Shown piece after piece: positions 26,662 to 35,488 of a stretch of DNA of 64,000 nt. Source of the stretch: Pseudacidovorax sp. NFM-22 (GTDB taxonomy: Bacteria > Pseudomonadota > Gammaproteobacteria > Burkholderiales > Burkholderiaceae_C); assembly GCF_021401245.1 (NCBI RefSeq), contig NZ_JACBFY010000001.1, positions 992,001 to 1,056,000 on the forward strand, in the 5' to 3' direction. Below the pieces are notes generated by a model, which was not told where the DNA came from, made no database searches, and saw only the letters and a list, made by a program, of their open reading frames with translations. The first letter of the stretch is position 1; every line of letters begins with the position of its first letter. Both the position numbers and the translations under genes were made by a program.

Positions 26662-27050
26662 GGGGCGTTCTCCGGAAGGGACGAGGGGTCGGTGTGGCCG
26701 GCGGGCTGCTGCGGGCGGCCGAGCGTCTGGAGGGTCTGGGCATCCACGCCCAGGCGGGCCAGCACGTCGTCGGGCAGGTGGTCCAGCGTGCACAGCTCCT
26801 TTGCGCGCATGCCCACGCGGTGGCCCGTCTCCACGAAGTCCACGGCGTAGATGTAGAACTGCTGCAGGAAGGTGTTGATGCTGGTCACGTAGCCGATGTC
26901 GCCCTTGTTGACCAGCACTTCGCCGATGTCCTTGCCGTTGTAGGTGCCGTCGTTGCGGATCACGCTGCGGGCGATGACGCGCTCGCCGTAGTTGAAGCGC
27001 GGCGGAAACGCGACCTCGATCAGGTCGTCGTCGCGGTTGATGTCAGCCAT
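26658..27050 (-). CDS. nifZ: NifZ, P-cluster assembly protein
   Basis: A 130-residue protein starting MADINRDDDLIEVAFPPRFN. FNYGERVIARSVIRNDGTYN, then GDIGYVTSINTFLQQFYIYA and HRVGMRAKEL, matches NifZ. It helps NifH convert the [4Fe-4S] pair to the P-cluster. The start overlaps the LRV gene by 8 bp. The tandem second nifZ-like gene follows. Confidence 0.9.
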   Translation of the reverse strand: MADINRDDDLIEVAFPPRFNYGERVIARSVIRNDGTYNGKDIGEVLVNKGDIGYVTSINTFLQQFYIYAVDFVETGHRVGMRAKELCTLDHLPDDVLARLGVDAQTLQTLGRPQQPAGHTDPSSLPENAP

Positions 27051-27852
27051 GGGCCGCTCCCTGGGCGGGCAGCGCCGCCAGTCGCTCGGCAACGGCGCGG
27101 CGCACTTCGGGGTCCGCGTCGTCCTGCAGGCGACGCACCGCCTCGGGCGCGGCGCGCCGGGCCACTTCCCAGCGCACGCGCCAGTCCTCGTCGTCCGCCA
27201 TCGGCGCCAGCAGCGGCACGGGCAGGCGCTCGGCCACGATGCGGCGCACTTCGGGCTCGGCATCGGTGGCCAGGCCCAGCAGGGCCGGCATCTCCAGCCG
27301 CTGGGCGACGCGCATGCGCACGCTGCGGTCGACGTCGTGCGCCAGCGTGGCCAGCAGCGCCAGGGGCAGGCGGCGGGCCACCAGCTCGCGCACGCCGTAG
27401 TCGGGGTCGTGGCGCATCGCGGCGAGGGCGCCGCCTTCGAGGCGCTGGGCGACGCGGATGCGCACCTCGCGGTGCGGGTCGTGCATCAGCCGCACCAGCT
27501 GCGCCTGCGGCAGGCGCAGGGCCACCTGCAGACGCACGGTCTCGTCCGGGTCCTCGATCAACGCGGGCAGCCGGAACAGGCTGGCATACCGGGCGGCGAT
27601 GGCGCGCACTTCGAAGTAGGGATGGGCCAGCTCGCCGTCGGCCAGCCGCGGATGCCAGCGGAAGAAGCGGTCGATGCGGCGGGCGTAGGCGTCCTGCATG
27701 CAGGCATGGCCGGGCTCGCAGCCGTGCGGCTCGGGCCGGCCGCGCAGCGCCCGGTGGGGGCAGCGGCCGCAGTCGACGGGGCCGCCGCGCCAGTACAGCG
27801 GCGCGATGTCGCCGGCAGGCGCGCGGGCGGTCGCGCTGGTGGTGGCCGTCAT
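27043..27852 (-). CDS. LRV-repeat Fe-S protein (LrvA-like)
   Basis: A 269-residue protein with an N-terminal cysteine cluster, Cys28, Cys31, Cys45 and Cys51 (CGRCPH...HGCEPGHAC), followed by about eight 24-residue leucine-rich-variant repeats of the form hydrophobic-DPDxxVRxxVAxRL. This is the architecture of LrvA, the [4Fe-4S] LRV protein first seen beside Azotobacter nif genes. Its role is unknown. It overlaps the TPR gene by 4 bp and nifZ by 8 bp. Confidence 0.85.
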   Translation of the reverse strand: MTATTSATARAPAGDIAPLYWRGGPVDCGRCPHRALRGRPEPHGCEPGHACMQDAYARRIDRFFRWHPRLADGELAHPYFEVRAIAARYASLFRLPALIEDPDETVRLQVALRLPQAQLVRLMHDPHREVRIRVAQRLEGGALAAMRHDPDYGVRELVARRLPLALLATLAHDVDRSVRMRVAQRLEMPALLGLATDAEPEVRRIVAERLPVPLLAPMADDEDWRVRWEVARRAAPEAVRRLQDDADPEVRRAVAERLAALPAQGAAHG

Positions 27853-28433
27853 GGACGGGCCTCCGGACCCCAGCCGTAAGCCGGATAGGCACCGGGCCCT
27901 TCGGCGGGGTCGATCAGGCCTGCGGCCATCGCCTCGTGCCGCTGCAGCACATGCGCCAACAGGGCACCGCCGACGCGGTCGCCCGGGTCGAGCCGGCGCA
28001 GCTCGCCCAGCATGAGCCGGGCCTCCTCCAGTTCGCCCAGCCGCAGGTTGAGGTAGGCCAGGCCCTTGAGGGTGAAGAGGTAGAAGCGCACCGCGGCGTC
28101 GTGGCGTGCCTCGTCGTCGGTGGGCGGCCGATCGCCGAAGGTGGGGCCCAAGGCCGTGCGGGCGACGGCAAGTGCGTCCTCGCCGGCCGCCTTGGCGCGC
28201 GCCAGGTCATGGCCGTAGAAGTGAAAGCGGTAGAGCGCGATCAGCGGCACCGGGTGGCGCGGCGCCAGCGCACGGGCACGCTCCAGCAGCGGCAGGGCCT
28301 GGTCGGGCCGGTGGCGCAGCAGGCCGGCGCTGGCGATGAGCGCGGCGGGCTCGGCCGGCAGGCCATGGCCCAGTGCCGAATCGGCAAAGGCGGCCAGTCC
28401 GTCGTCGTCGAAGCCCAGGCCCATGGCGTTCAT
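27849..28433 (-). CDS. TPR-like helical protein
   Basis: A 194-residue protein starting MNAMGLGFDDDGLAAFADSA. TPR-type helices are visible (LPLLERARALAPRHPVPLIA; RFYLFTLKGLAYLNLRLGEL). The protein at 46483-46992 shares the segment RF-LFTLK-A...G E..A...L..LR.LDP and is a paralogue. It is probably an assembly adaptor. It lies in the nifB operon between the HesB-type gene and lrv. Confidence 0.7.
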   Translation of the reverse strand: MNAMGLGFDDDGLAAFADSALGHGLPAEPAALIASAGLLRHRPDQALPLLERARALAPRHPVPLIALYRFHFYGHDLARAKAAGEDALAVARTALGPTFGDRPPTDDEARHDAAVRFYLFTLKGLAYLNLRLGELEEARLMLGELRRLDPGDRVGGALLAHVLQRHEAMAAGLIDPAEGPGAYPAYGWGPEARP

Positions 28434-28467
28434 CACCGTCGCTCCCCTGCCCTGCCGACCGCCACGC

Positions 28468-28881
28468 TCAGTGGACCGGCACGGCCGGGCGGCCGCCGCG
28501 GCCGATGGAACCCACGTCGATGCGGGCCACGCCGGGCGGGGTGGCCGCGGCATCGCCGCTGCTGCTGCAGGCGCAGGGCGCCTGCTTGGGGTCGATGAAG
28601 GCCAGGCCCGACTTGGTGGGCGTGTCCACGAAGTCCATGGTCACGCCGTCCAGCAGCAGCCGGCTTTCGGCGGGCAGGAACAGGCGCAGGCCCTCCCCCA
28701 CCTCCACCACGGCCTCGCCGGGCTGCGGCGCGGCCTCGGCGCTGAACTCCGAGTTGAAGCCCGAGCAGCCGCCCGCGCTGACCACCAGCCGGAAGCCCGC
28801 CGTCGCCGGCAGGCCCGAGAAGCGCAGGATGCGCCGCACGAACTTCTCGGCGGCGGGCGTGAGGGTGAGGCTGGGAAGCAT
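28468..28881 (-). CDS. HesB/IscA-type Fe-S carrier
   Basis: A 137-residue protein, MLPSLTLTPAAEKFVRRILR onward. The A-type carrier cysteines are present as SAGGCSGFNSEF and, near residue 103, APCACSS (C-X-C). The C-terminal 30 residues are an extension beyond the usual carrier length. Third A-type protein in the island besides 35980 and 36370. The ATG at 28881 is chosen over a TTG six bases earlier. Confidence 0.85.
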   Translation of the reverse strand: MLPSLTLTPAAEKFVRRILRFSGLPATAGFRLVVSAGGCSGFNSEFSAEAAPQPGEAVVEVGEGLRLFLPAESRLLLDGVTMDFVDTPTKSGLAFIDPKQAPCACSSSGDAAATPPGVARIDVGSIGRGGRPAVPVH

Positions 28882-28974
28882 GGTCAAGGGTCTCTGTGAT
28901 GGATGAAGAAAAAGGAACAGGCGGGCATGGGCAGGGCGGGGACCAGAGATGCGCCAGCGGCATCGACGCCCCCG

Positions 28975-29098
28975 CGCATCGAAAGGCCGCGGAGCAGGCC
29001 ATGCGCGAACATCCGCGGAACCGGCTTTGCCGGGCCGCTGGATGTGCCCCCCTTGGGGGGGGTTGGCGGAGCGCGAAGCGCGCAGCCTGGGGGGGCTA
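28975..29098 (-). repeat. GC-rich intergenic repeat, family R copy 4 (diverged)
   Basis: On the minus strand it contains GCATGGCCTGCTCCGCGGCC and CGGCAAAGCCGGTTCCGCGG after a C/G-run hairpin. The same blocks occur on the plus strand at 36697-36830, 39122-39306 and 39307-39491. It fills the gap between fdxN and the HesB-type gene. Confidence 0.75.
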
Positions 29099-29290
29099 CA
29101 CCTTCGTTATGCAGCCGTCCACAGGGCACACGGCGATGCACTGCGGCTCGTCGTAGTGGCCTTCGCACTCGGTGCACTTCTTGGGATCGATGACGAAGAT
29201 GCCGCCCTTCTCGCGGATGGCGACATTGGGGCATTCGGGCTCGCAGGCGGAGCACCCGGTGCAGGTGGAGGCGATGATCTTCAGCGACAT
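29096..29290 (-). CDS. fdxN: FdxN-type 2[4Fe-4S] ferredoxin
   Basis: A 64-residue ferredoxin with [12 protein letters not shown] and [18 protein letters not shown]. The extended C-X2-C-X8-C-X3-C second cluster loop is typical of ferredoxins encoded beside nifB. It probably reduces NifB during NifB-co synthesis. It starts 63 bp after the nifB stop. A family R repeat begins at its stop codon. Confidence 0.92.
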   Translation of the reverse strand: MSLKIIASTCTGCSACEPECPNVAIREKGGIFVIDPKKCTECEGHYDEPQCIAVCPVDGCITKV

Positions 29291-29353
29291 GGCTTTCCTC
29301 GTGGATTGCTAGGGAGTGGGAGGGGTGAAGCAGAGGCGCGCGCGGGCCTGCCT

Positions 29354-30946
29354 TCAGGCGGCCTGCGCCGCGGTGTAGGCGCCCTGGCGGATGGCGGCAT
29401 CGCCGCGGTCCTGGTGCACCAGCGCGCCGCTGGCGATGCGGCCGCGGTAGTCGTTGAACCAGGCCAGCGCCGCCTTCTCGATGAACTCGCCGACGTACTG
29501 GTCCACCGGCTCGATGCCGGCCGCGGCGAGTTCGTCCTTGGGGCAGGCGCCGATCTTGGCGACCAGCACGGCATGGCAGTCGTTGATGGCACGCACCACC
29601 GACGGCAGCTGCTCGTCGTCGCCGAAGCCGCCCTGGCAGTACAGGTCCACCCGGCGGTGGCCGACGAACAGGGCCTCGTTGCGGCTGACCTCGAAGATCT
29701 GGAACTCGGTCACATGGCCGAAGTGCTCGTTGACGCGGCCACCGCCCTTGGTGGCCACGGCGACCAGCACCTTCAGGTCGTCGGCCACGCCCAGGTTGGC
29801 GGCCTCGGCCAGGGCTTCCTGCTTGGCCTCGTGCTGCGCCTGGCGCTCGGATTCCACCTTGTCCTGGTAGGCGCGGCGGCGGTCGAGGTCGTACACGACC
29901 TCCATCTCCTCAATCTTGTCGAGGGTGAACTCCTCGCTGCGGTCCTCGCCCAGCAGGCCCACGGCGTCGGCCCGGCACTGGCGGCAGTGGCGCATGAGGT
30001 TGGCGCCGCCGGCGCAGGCGTCCTGCACGGCCTTGAGTTCCTGGGCCGTGGGGCCGCGCTGGCCGGTGAGGCCGAACACGGTGCCGTGCTCGGGCTCGGA
30101 GATCAGCGGCATGATGTTGTGCAGGAAGGCGCCGCGCTTCTTGACCTCGCGGTTGACCTCGATCAGGTGCTCGTCGTTGATGCCGGGGATGAGCACCGAG
30201 TTGATCTTGGTGAGCACGCCGCGGGCCGTGAGCATCTCCAGACCCTTCATCTGCTGCTCGTGCAGGATCTTCGCGGCCTCGTAGCCGGTGACACGCTTGT
30301 GCTTCCAGAAGATCCAGGGATAGATCTTCTCGCCCACCGCCGGGTCCACCATGTTGATGGTGATGGTGACGTGGTCGATGTTGTACTTGACGATCTCGTC
30401 CACCTGCTCGGGCAGGGCCAGGCCGTTGGTGGACAGGCACAGCTTGATGTCGGGCGCCTGCTCGTGGAGCATGCGCATGGTGTCGAAGGTCTTGGCCGGG
30501 TTGGCCAGGCTGTCGCCGGGGCCGGCAATGCCCAGCACGGTCATCTGCGGGATCTCGCTGGCGACGGCCAGCACCTTCTTGACGGCCTGGTCGGGCGTGA
30601 GCTTCTGGCTGACGACGCCTGGCCGGCTCTCGTTGCTGCAGTCGTACTTGCGATTGCAGTAGTTGCACTGGATATTGCAGGCGGGCGCCACGGCCACGTG
30701 CATGCGGGCATAGTGGTGGTGGGCCTCTTCGGAATAGCAGGGATGGTTCTTGACCTTCTCCCAGATCTCGGGGGGCATGTCCTCCGGGCCGCCCGAGGAG
30801 CCGCAGCTGGCCTTGCCCTCGCCACCCTGGGTGCCGCAGCCGCCGCCCGCGTCGGGCAGTTCGAACTTGGCGCCGAGGGGCTTGATCTGCCCGATGCCGA
30901 CGTAGGTGGTGGCGGGCATGGTGCTGGCTGGGCTGGCTTGCTGCAT
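29354..30946 (-). CDS. nifB: NifB, radical SAM FeMo-co precursor synthase
   Basis: A 530-residue protein starting [20 protein letters not shown]. Radical SAM cysteines are Cys90, Cys94 and Cys97 ([15 protein letters not shown]), with GPGDSLANP as SAM-site motif. The C-terminal third (from about residue 385, [20 protein letters not shown]) is a NifX-like domain that can hold NifB-co. It carries out the SAM-dependent carbide insertion forming NifB-co. It heads the long minus-strand operon ending at 19524. ATG 30946 is about 42 nt after the predicted start site. Confidence 0.97.
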   Translation of the reverse strand: MQQASPASTMPATTYVGIGQIKPLGAKFELPDAGGGCGTQGGEGKASCGSSGGPEDMPPEIWEKVKNHPCYSEEAHHHYARMHVAVAPACNIQCNYCNRKYDCSNESRPGVVSQKLTPDQAVKKVLAVASEIPQMTVLGIAGPGDSLANPAKTFDTMRMLHEQAPDIKLCLSTNGLALPEQVDEIVKYNIDHVTITINMVDPAVGEKIYPWIFWKHKRVTGYEAAKILHEQQMKGLEMLTARGVLTKINSVLIPGINDEHLIEVNREVKKRGAFLHNIMPLISEPEHGTVFGLTGQRGPTAQELKAVQDACAGGANLMRHCRQCRADAVGLLGEDRSEEFTLDKIEEMEVVYDLDRRRAYQDKVESERQAQHEAKQEALAEAANLGVADDLKVLVAVATKGGGRVNEHFGHVTEFQIFEVSRNEALFVGHRRVDLYCQGGFGDDEQLPSVVRAINDCHAVLVAKIGACPKDELAAAGIEPVDQYVGEFIEKAALAWFNDYRGRIASGALVHQDRGDAAIRQGAYTAAQAA

Positions 30947-30998
30947 GGATGTACCTCGCGGGGTGGCGGCACGACGGGGCCGCATACGGGGGCCTTAC

Positions 30999-31014
30999 TG
31001 CCAAAAACATGCCA
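30999..31014 (-). promoter_or_regulatory. sigma54 promoter of the nifB operon
   Basis: The minus strand reads TGGCATGTTTTTGGCA, with GG at 31013-31012, ten bases, and GC at 31001-31000. The predicted start site is near 30988. Confidence 0.78.
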
Positions 31015-31119
31015 CGCGCTCGTTGGGCTCCAGCGTTGGGTTTTTCGCGGTTTCGCGTTGGTTTTGGAGCGTTTGTCTGGCGGGGTTGCGACAGGGCTTG
31101 ATGTGTGTCGCGTTGGGTG

Positions 31120-31135
31120 TGTTGGCGTTGCGACA
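31120..31135. promoter_or_regulatory. NifA-binding site upstream of nifB
   Basis: A perfect TGT-N10-ACA (TGTTGGCGTTGCGACA), about 107 bp upstream of the nifB -24 element. Confidence 0.75.
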
Positions 31136-31166
31136 AAGGGCGTTGGTTGCTTGGGTGTGTGGTTCG

Positions 31167-31290
31167 ACCGTTGACGCTGGACGGGCGCCTGGCTGGCTTG
31201 GGTCGCGGTCTTTACCGTTGACGCTGGATGGGCGCCTGGCTGGCTTGTGTGGCCATCTTTACCGTTGACGCTGGATGGGCGCCTGGCTGA
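31167..31290 (+). repeat. 47-bp tandem repeat, three copies (last partial)
   Basis: Units begin ACCGTTGACGCTGG at 31167, 31214 and 31261, exactly 47 bp apart. Unit two keeps GGGCGCCTGGCTGGCTTG with a few changes, and unit three stops after about 30 bp at GCCTGGCTGA. It immediately precedes structured element A. Confidence 0.85.
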
Positions 31291-31511
31291 CCCCGGCGCC
31301 CAGCGCGGCCCCACATGCTGCGTCCCTCGCTGAACGCTCGGGCAACCTGCGGTGCTCGCCGGATGAGCGCATGGCGTAACTCGCTGCGCGCTTCGCGCTC
31401 CGCTCAAACAAACGCCATGAGTCAGTCACAACCGGCCCGCGGGGGCCGCGGGCCTCGCTCATCCGGCTGCGCTCCTCGGCGCAGCCTGAGGGGCCGCGCT
31501 GGGCGCCGGGG
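31291..31511 (+). repeat. structured repeat element, copy A
   Basis: A 163-bp core (31320-31482) is flanked on each side, at exactly 7 nt, by perfect 22-bp complementary arms (31291-31312 and 31490-31511). The core itself has internal mirror blocks: GCCGGATGAGCG with CGCTCATCCGGC, CATGGCGT with ACGCCATG, and a CCCGCGG-type hairpin. Core copy B lies inverted at 31825-31987 with three differences. This 1.2-kb gap between nifB and nifA contains no convincing gene. Confidence 0.85.
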
Positions 31512-31790
31512 CCAGCCAGGCTCAAGGTTTGGCGTGGACCGCGCCCCTTACCGCCCGCTCCAGACCTCGCCACCACACGGCGCGGCTTGCGGGTCGGTCA
31601 CCGTCGCGGGTTACGCCTGCGTCTGCGTCTGCACCTGTGCCTGTGCGTTTGGCCCTGGCTGTGCCCGTGTGCGATGTGCTCGCTGTCGCTGTTGCCGCTG
31701 TTGGGACTTCTGCGGCTGCGAGCTGAGGAACCGGCGACGAGCGCTGGTGCCTGGCGAGAGCGGGCGTGACGGTCACCTCATCACGAGCCC

Positions 31791-32021
31791 GGCCTGGGGT
31801 GTGCGGCCTGGGCGCCCTGTGGACGCGCCGAGGAGCGCAGCCGGATGAGCGAGGCCCGCGGCCCCCGCGGGCCGGTTGTGACTGACTCATGGCGTTTGTT
31901 CGAGCGGAGCGCGTAGCGCGTAGCGAGTTACGCCATGCGCTCATCCGGCGAGCACCGCAGGTTGCCCGAGCGTTCAGCGAGGGACGCGGCCGCTGGGCGC
32001 CCAGGCCGCACACCCCAGGCC
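31791..32021 (-). repeat. structured repeat element, copy B (inverted)
   Basis: The same 163-bp core as copy A in opposite orientation (31825-31987), again flanked at exactly 7 nt by perfect complementary arms, here 27 bp long (31791-31817 and 31995-32021). The arm sequence is different from that of copy A, yet fully self-complementary. The 279 bp between copies A and B and the 121 bp from here to nifA show no gene. Confidence 0.85.
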
Positions 32022-32142
32022 GGGCGCTTCGTCCAGGGCCCACGGACAGAACCGCCACTACAGCCGCTACAGCCGCTGCCAACAAGCGTCAGAGCCGAAA
32101 GTCCGCACCAGCAAAAAGACGTTGCGCAACGGCCCAAGCCGC

Positions 32143-33873
32143 TCAGAACTTCCTCACCTCGATCCCATGCTTGCGCAGCGCATAGCCCATCTGCCGCGGC
32201 GTGATCTTGAGCAGCCGGGCCGCCTTGGCCTGGACCCAGCCGCAGTGCTCCATGGCCCAGATCAGGCGGGCATGCTCGCCCTCGGGCTTGTCACTGAGCC
32301 CCGACGGACCCGCCACCCCTACGGCCTCGGCGGGCATCGGTGCCGAAGGAGCTGCCGCCGCCACCACCACCTCGGCTGGCAGCACCGGCTGCGGCGGCAG
32401 CACGGGCTGCTGCGGCAGCACAGACTGCGGCGGCAACCCAGGCACCTCGGTGATGGGAATGTCCACCGGCCGCCCCGGCCGCACCGCGTCCTCGCGCTCG
32501 ATGTGGTGCAGCACCTGCGTCAGACAACGGTTGCCCTGGCACGGAAAGGCCAGGTCGCTGATGACCTCGGCATGCGTCATCGTCGCGGTGCGCTCCACGC
32601 AGTTCTCCAGCTCACGCACATTGCCCGGCCAGTAGCAACTGCTCAGCACCCGCATGGCGCCCGGATCGAAACGCATGCGCCGGCCGTTCTCGCGGTTGAA
32701 GCGGTCCAGGAAGTGCTGCGCCATCGCCGGGATGTCCTCGCGACGCTCCCGCAGCGGCGGCAGCTGGATGCTCACCACGTTGATGCGGTAGTACAGGTCG
32801 GCCCGGAACTCACCGGCCTGCACCATGCGCTCCAGGTTGCGGTTGGTCGCCAGGATCAGCCGCACGTCCACCTTCACCGGCGTGCCGCCGCCCACCCGCT
32901 CGAACTGCCGCTCCTGCAGCACCCGCAGCAGCTTGGCCTGGAACGAGGCCGAGATGTCGCCGATCTCGTCGAGGAAGAGCGTGCCACCATGCGCCATCTC
33001 GAAGCGGCCCTTGCGCTGGCCCTGCGCGCCGGTGAAGGAGCCCTTCTCGTGCCCGAAGAGCTCGCTCTCCAGCAGCGATTCGGTCAGCGCCGCACAGTTG
33101 ACGCAGACGAAGGCCGCCTCGTGCCGCGGCGACAGGCTGTGGATGGCGCGGGCGATCACCTCCTTGCCCGTGCCGCTCTCGCCGCGCAGCAGCACCGTGG
33201 TGCGCGCCGGCGCCACCTGGTGCACCTGCTCGAACACCGCCTGGATCGGCGCCGACACGCCCACCACATGGTCGATGCGGTGCTGCGGCTTGAGCGCCTT
33301 CTGGATGCGCCGCACCTCGTCCTGCATGCTGTCGTGGCCCGCCGCCACGGTGCGCTGCAGCAGCAGCGCCTGGCCCATCAGCGTGGCCACCATGCGCAGC
33401 AGCTGCAGATCCTCGGCGAAGACGCGCGTGCCCGCGTTGTTGACGCACTGCATGGCCAGCACGCCCAGCGTGCGCCGGTCGGCACGGATCGGCATGGCCA
33501 GCATGGCGATGCTGTCGAGCCCGTCGCCTCCCCCCGTTCGGTTGAGGAAGAGCGGCTCGGCATGCACGTCGGGCACGATGGCCGGCACGCCGCTGGCGAA
33601 CACGCGGCCCACGATGCCCTCGCCCACACGGAACAGCAGGCGCTGCTGCTCTTCCTGCGACAGCCCGGCCGCGCACAGCCCCCGCAGCGGCCCGCCGGCC
33701 TCGCCCAGCACCACGAAGGCGCGGCGCCAGTCGAAGGCGTGCAGCAGGTAGTTCAGCGCCTCGCGGAAGGTCTTGCCCACGTCGAGCGAGGCGGACAGCG
33801 TCTTGCTGACCTCATACACCGCGTCCAGCTCGCGGCGCGTCTGGGCTTCCTTGGAACGTGCAATCACCATCAT
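32143..33873 (-). CDS. nifA: NifA, sigma54-dependent activator of nif genes (O2-sensitive class)
   Basis: 576 residues. GAF domain about 20-175; AAA+ domain with Walker A GESGTGKE (231-238), sigma54-contact loop GSFTGA (279-284 region; GAFTGA variant) and LFLDEIGD Walker B; C-terminal HTH ([20 protein letters not shown]). Cys413, Cys425, Cys445 and Cys450 give C-X11-C-X19-C-X4-C, the cluster of NifA proteins that sense O2/redox directly. No nifL is present. A Pro-rich linker with repeated QPVLPP-like units joins AAA+ and HTH. It is divergent from iscS; no sigma54 site of its own was seen. Confidence 0.96.
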   Translation of the reverse strand: MMVIARSKEAQTRRELDAVYEVSKTLSASLDVGKTFREALNYLLHAFDWRRAFVVLGEAGGPLRGLCAAGLSQEEQQRLLFRVGEGIVGRVFASGVPAIVPDVHAEPLFLNRTGGGDGLDSIAMLAMPIRADRRTLGVLAMQCVNNAGTRVFAEDLQLLRMVATLMGQALLLQRTVAAGHDSMQDEVRRIQKALKPQHRIDHVVGVSAPIQAVFEQVHQVAPARTTVLLRGESGTGKEVIARAIHSLSPRHEAAFVCVNCAALTESLLESELFGHEKGSFTGAQGQRKGRFEMAHGGTLFLDEIGDISASFQAKLLRVLQERQFERVGGGTPVKVDVRLILATNRNLERMVQAGEFRADLYYRINVVSIQLPPLRERREDIPAMAQHFLDRFNRENGRRMRFDPGAMRVLSSCYWPGNVRELENCVERTATMTHAEVISDLAFPCQGNRCLTQVLHHIEREDAVRPGRPVDIPITEVPGLPPQSVLPQQPVLPPQPVLPAEVVVAAAAPSAPMPAEAVGVAGPSGLSDKPEGEHARLIWAMEHCGWVQAKAARLLKITPRQMGYALRKHGIEVRKF

Positions 33874-33977
33874 GGGGACCTCGCTTTCCGCCGCCCGCCC
33901 CGTCCACCGGGCCGCCCGGCACCGGCGGGCGCGGGCACGTCGGCTTTGTCGGCTTCATCGCAAGAAACATACCCAAT

Positions 33978-33993
33978 CGTCAAAGCCGTGACA
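33978..33993. promoter_or_regulatory. near-consensus NifA site between nifA and iscS
   Basis: The minus strand reads TGT-N10-ACG (one mismatch to TGT-N10-ACA), about 148 bp upstream of the iscS -24 element. The rest of this 316-bp intergenic region shows only the iscS promoter. Confidence 0.45.
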
Positions 33994-34139
33994 GCCCCCG
34001 GATGCACCGCCGCGGCGCCCCCGGACATTCGCGACAAACAGGACATGCGCCGCCGCGGCGGACCTTGATCCAGCGCACAAATCCAACAAAAGATGCCCGC
34101 CAAGCCCATCGGGAGTGGGATCGGCACGCAAACCGGCCG

Positions 34140-34155
34140 TGGCACCGATGTTGCA
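34140..34155 (+). promoter_or_regulatory. sigma54 promoter of the nif isc operon
   Basis: TGGCACCGATGTTGCA, with GG at 34141-34142, ten bases, and GC at 34153-34154. It is a near-perfect match to the RpoN consensus. The predicted start site is near 34166, 24 nt before the ATG. Confidence 0.85.
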
Positions 34156-34189
34156 GAAGCGTGTGGGTCTAGCCATCCAGGAGCCCGCC

Positions 34190-35434
34190 ATGTCCGACCT
34201 TCCCCGCGACACAGCCACCGCCCGCCCCGCGCGTCCCATCTACCTGGACTACGCCGCCACCACGCCGGTGGACCGCCGCGTGGCCACGCGCATGCTGCCC
34301 TACCTGAGCGAGATCTACGGCAACCCCGCCAGCCGCTCGCATGCCTACGGCTGGGCCGCCGAGGAGGCGGTAGAGCTGGCCCGCGAGCAGGTGTGCGCCC
34401 TGGTCAATGCCGACCCGCGCGAGATCGTCTGGACCTCGGGCGCCACCGAGTCCAACAACCTTGCCATCAAGGGCGTGGCCCGCTTCTACGCCGGCAAGGG
34501 CCGCCACCTGGTGACCGTGGCCACCGAGCACAAGGCCGTGCTCGACAGCATGCGCGAGCTGGAGCGCGAGGGTTATGAAGTGACGGTCCTACCGGTCGAT
34601 GCCGACGGCCTGGTCGACCCGGAACGCTTCGCCGCCGCCCTGCGGCCCGACACGCTGCTGGCCTCGGTCATGGCCGTCAACAACGAGACCGGCGTGGTGC
34701 AGGACATCGACACGCTGGGCGCCCTGTGCCGTGCCAAGGGCGTGTTCTTCCACGTCGATGCGGCACAAGCCGCCGGCAAGATCGCCATCGACCTGGCGCA
34801 ATGGCCGGTGGACCTGATGTCGCTGTCGGCCCACAAGCTCTATGGCCCCAAGGGCATCGGGGCGCTGTACGTGCGCCGCAAGCCGCGCGTGCGGCTCGAC
34901 GCCCAGATGCACGGCGGCGGCCACGAGCGCGGCATGCGCTCGGGCACCCTGCCCGTGCACCAGATCGTGGGCATGGGCGAGGCCTTCTGGCTAGCCCGCG
35001 AGCAGATGGCCGCCGACAACGCCCGCATCCTCGCCCTGCGCGAGCGGCTGTGGAACGGCCTGCGCTCGCTGGAGGCCGTGGCCCTGAATGGCCATGCCGA
35101 GCGGCGCGCGCCCGGCTATCTCAACGTGAGCTTCAACTACGTGGAAGGCGAGTCGTTGCTGATGGGCATCAAGGGCGTGGCCGTGTCCTCGGGCTCGGCC
35201 TGCACCTCGGCCAGCCTGGAGCCCAGCTACGTGCTGCGCGCCATGGGCCGCAGCGACGAACTGGCGCACAGCTCGGTGCGCTTTTCCATCGGCCGCTTCA
35301 CCACCGAGGCCGAGATCGACGCCACCGTCGCCCAGGTGCGCGAAGTGGTGCAGCGCCTGCGCGCCATGAGCCCGCTGTGGGACCTGGTGCAGGCCGGCGT
35401 CGACCTCGACTCCATCCAGTGGGCCGAGCACTGA
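34190..35434 (+). CDS. iscS: cysteine desulfurase, IscS/NifS family
   Basis: A 414-residue enzyme starting [20 protein letters not shown]. Lys216 ([10 protein letters not shown]) binds PLP and Cys338 ([20 protein letters not shown]) is the sulfur-carrying cysteine. The C-terminus, IQWAEH, is the IscU-binding tail of IscS, so this is the IscS type although nif-regulated. It heads iscS-iscU-iscA-iscA-hscA-fdx behind a strong sigma54 promoter. Confidence 0.95.
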   Translation: MSDLPRDTATARPARPIYLDYAATTPVDRRVATRMLPYLSEIYGNPASRSHAYGWAAEEAVELAREQVCALVNADPREIVWTSGATESNNLAIKGVARFYAGKGRHLVTVATEHKAVLDSMRELEREGYEVTVLPVDADGLVDPERFAAALRPDTLLASVMAVNNETGVVQDIDTLGALCRAKGVFFHVDAAQAAGKIAIDLAQWPVDLMSLSAHKLYGPKGIGALYVRRKPRVRLDAQMHGGGHERGMRSGTLPVHQIVGMGEAFWLAREQMAADNARILALRERLWNGLRSLEAVALNGHAERRAPGYLNVSFNYVEGESLLMGIKGVAVSSGSACTSASLEPSYVLRAMGRSDELAHSSVRFSIGRFTTEAEIDATVAQVREVVQRLRAMSPLWDLVQAGVDLDSIQWAEH

Positions 35435-35488
35435 GCGGCCGGGCCCCCTGACTCTCCTCTTCCAACCTTCGACACGGAGCAAGGCTTC

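Noticed and set aside
31315-32204. Several open frames in the nifB-nifA spacer
   Set aside because: They read the two inverted structured elements and low-complexity sequence; the same peptides appear on opposite strands because of the inverted repeat. No gene is supported.
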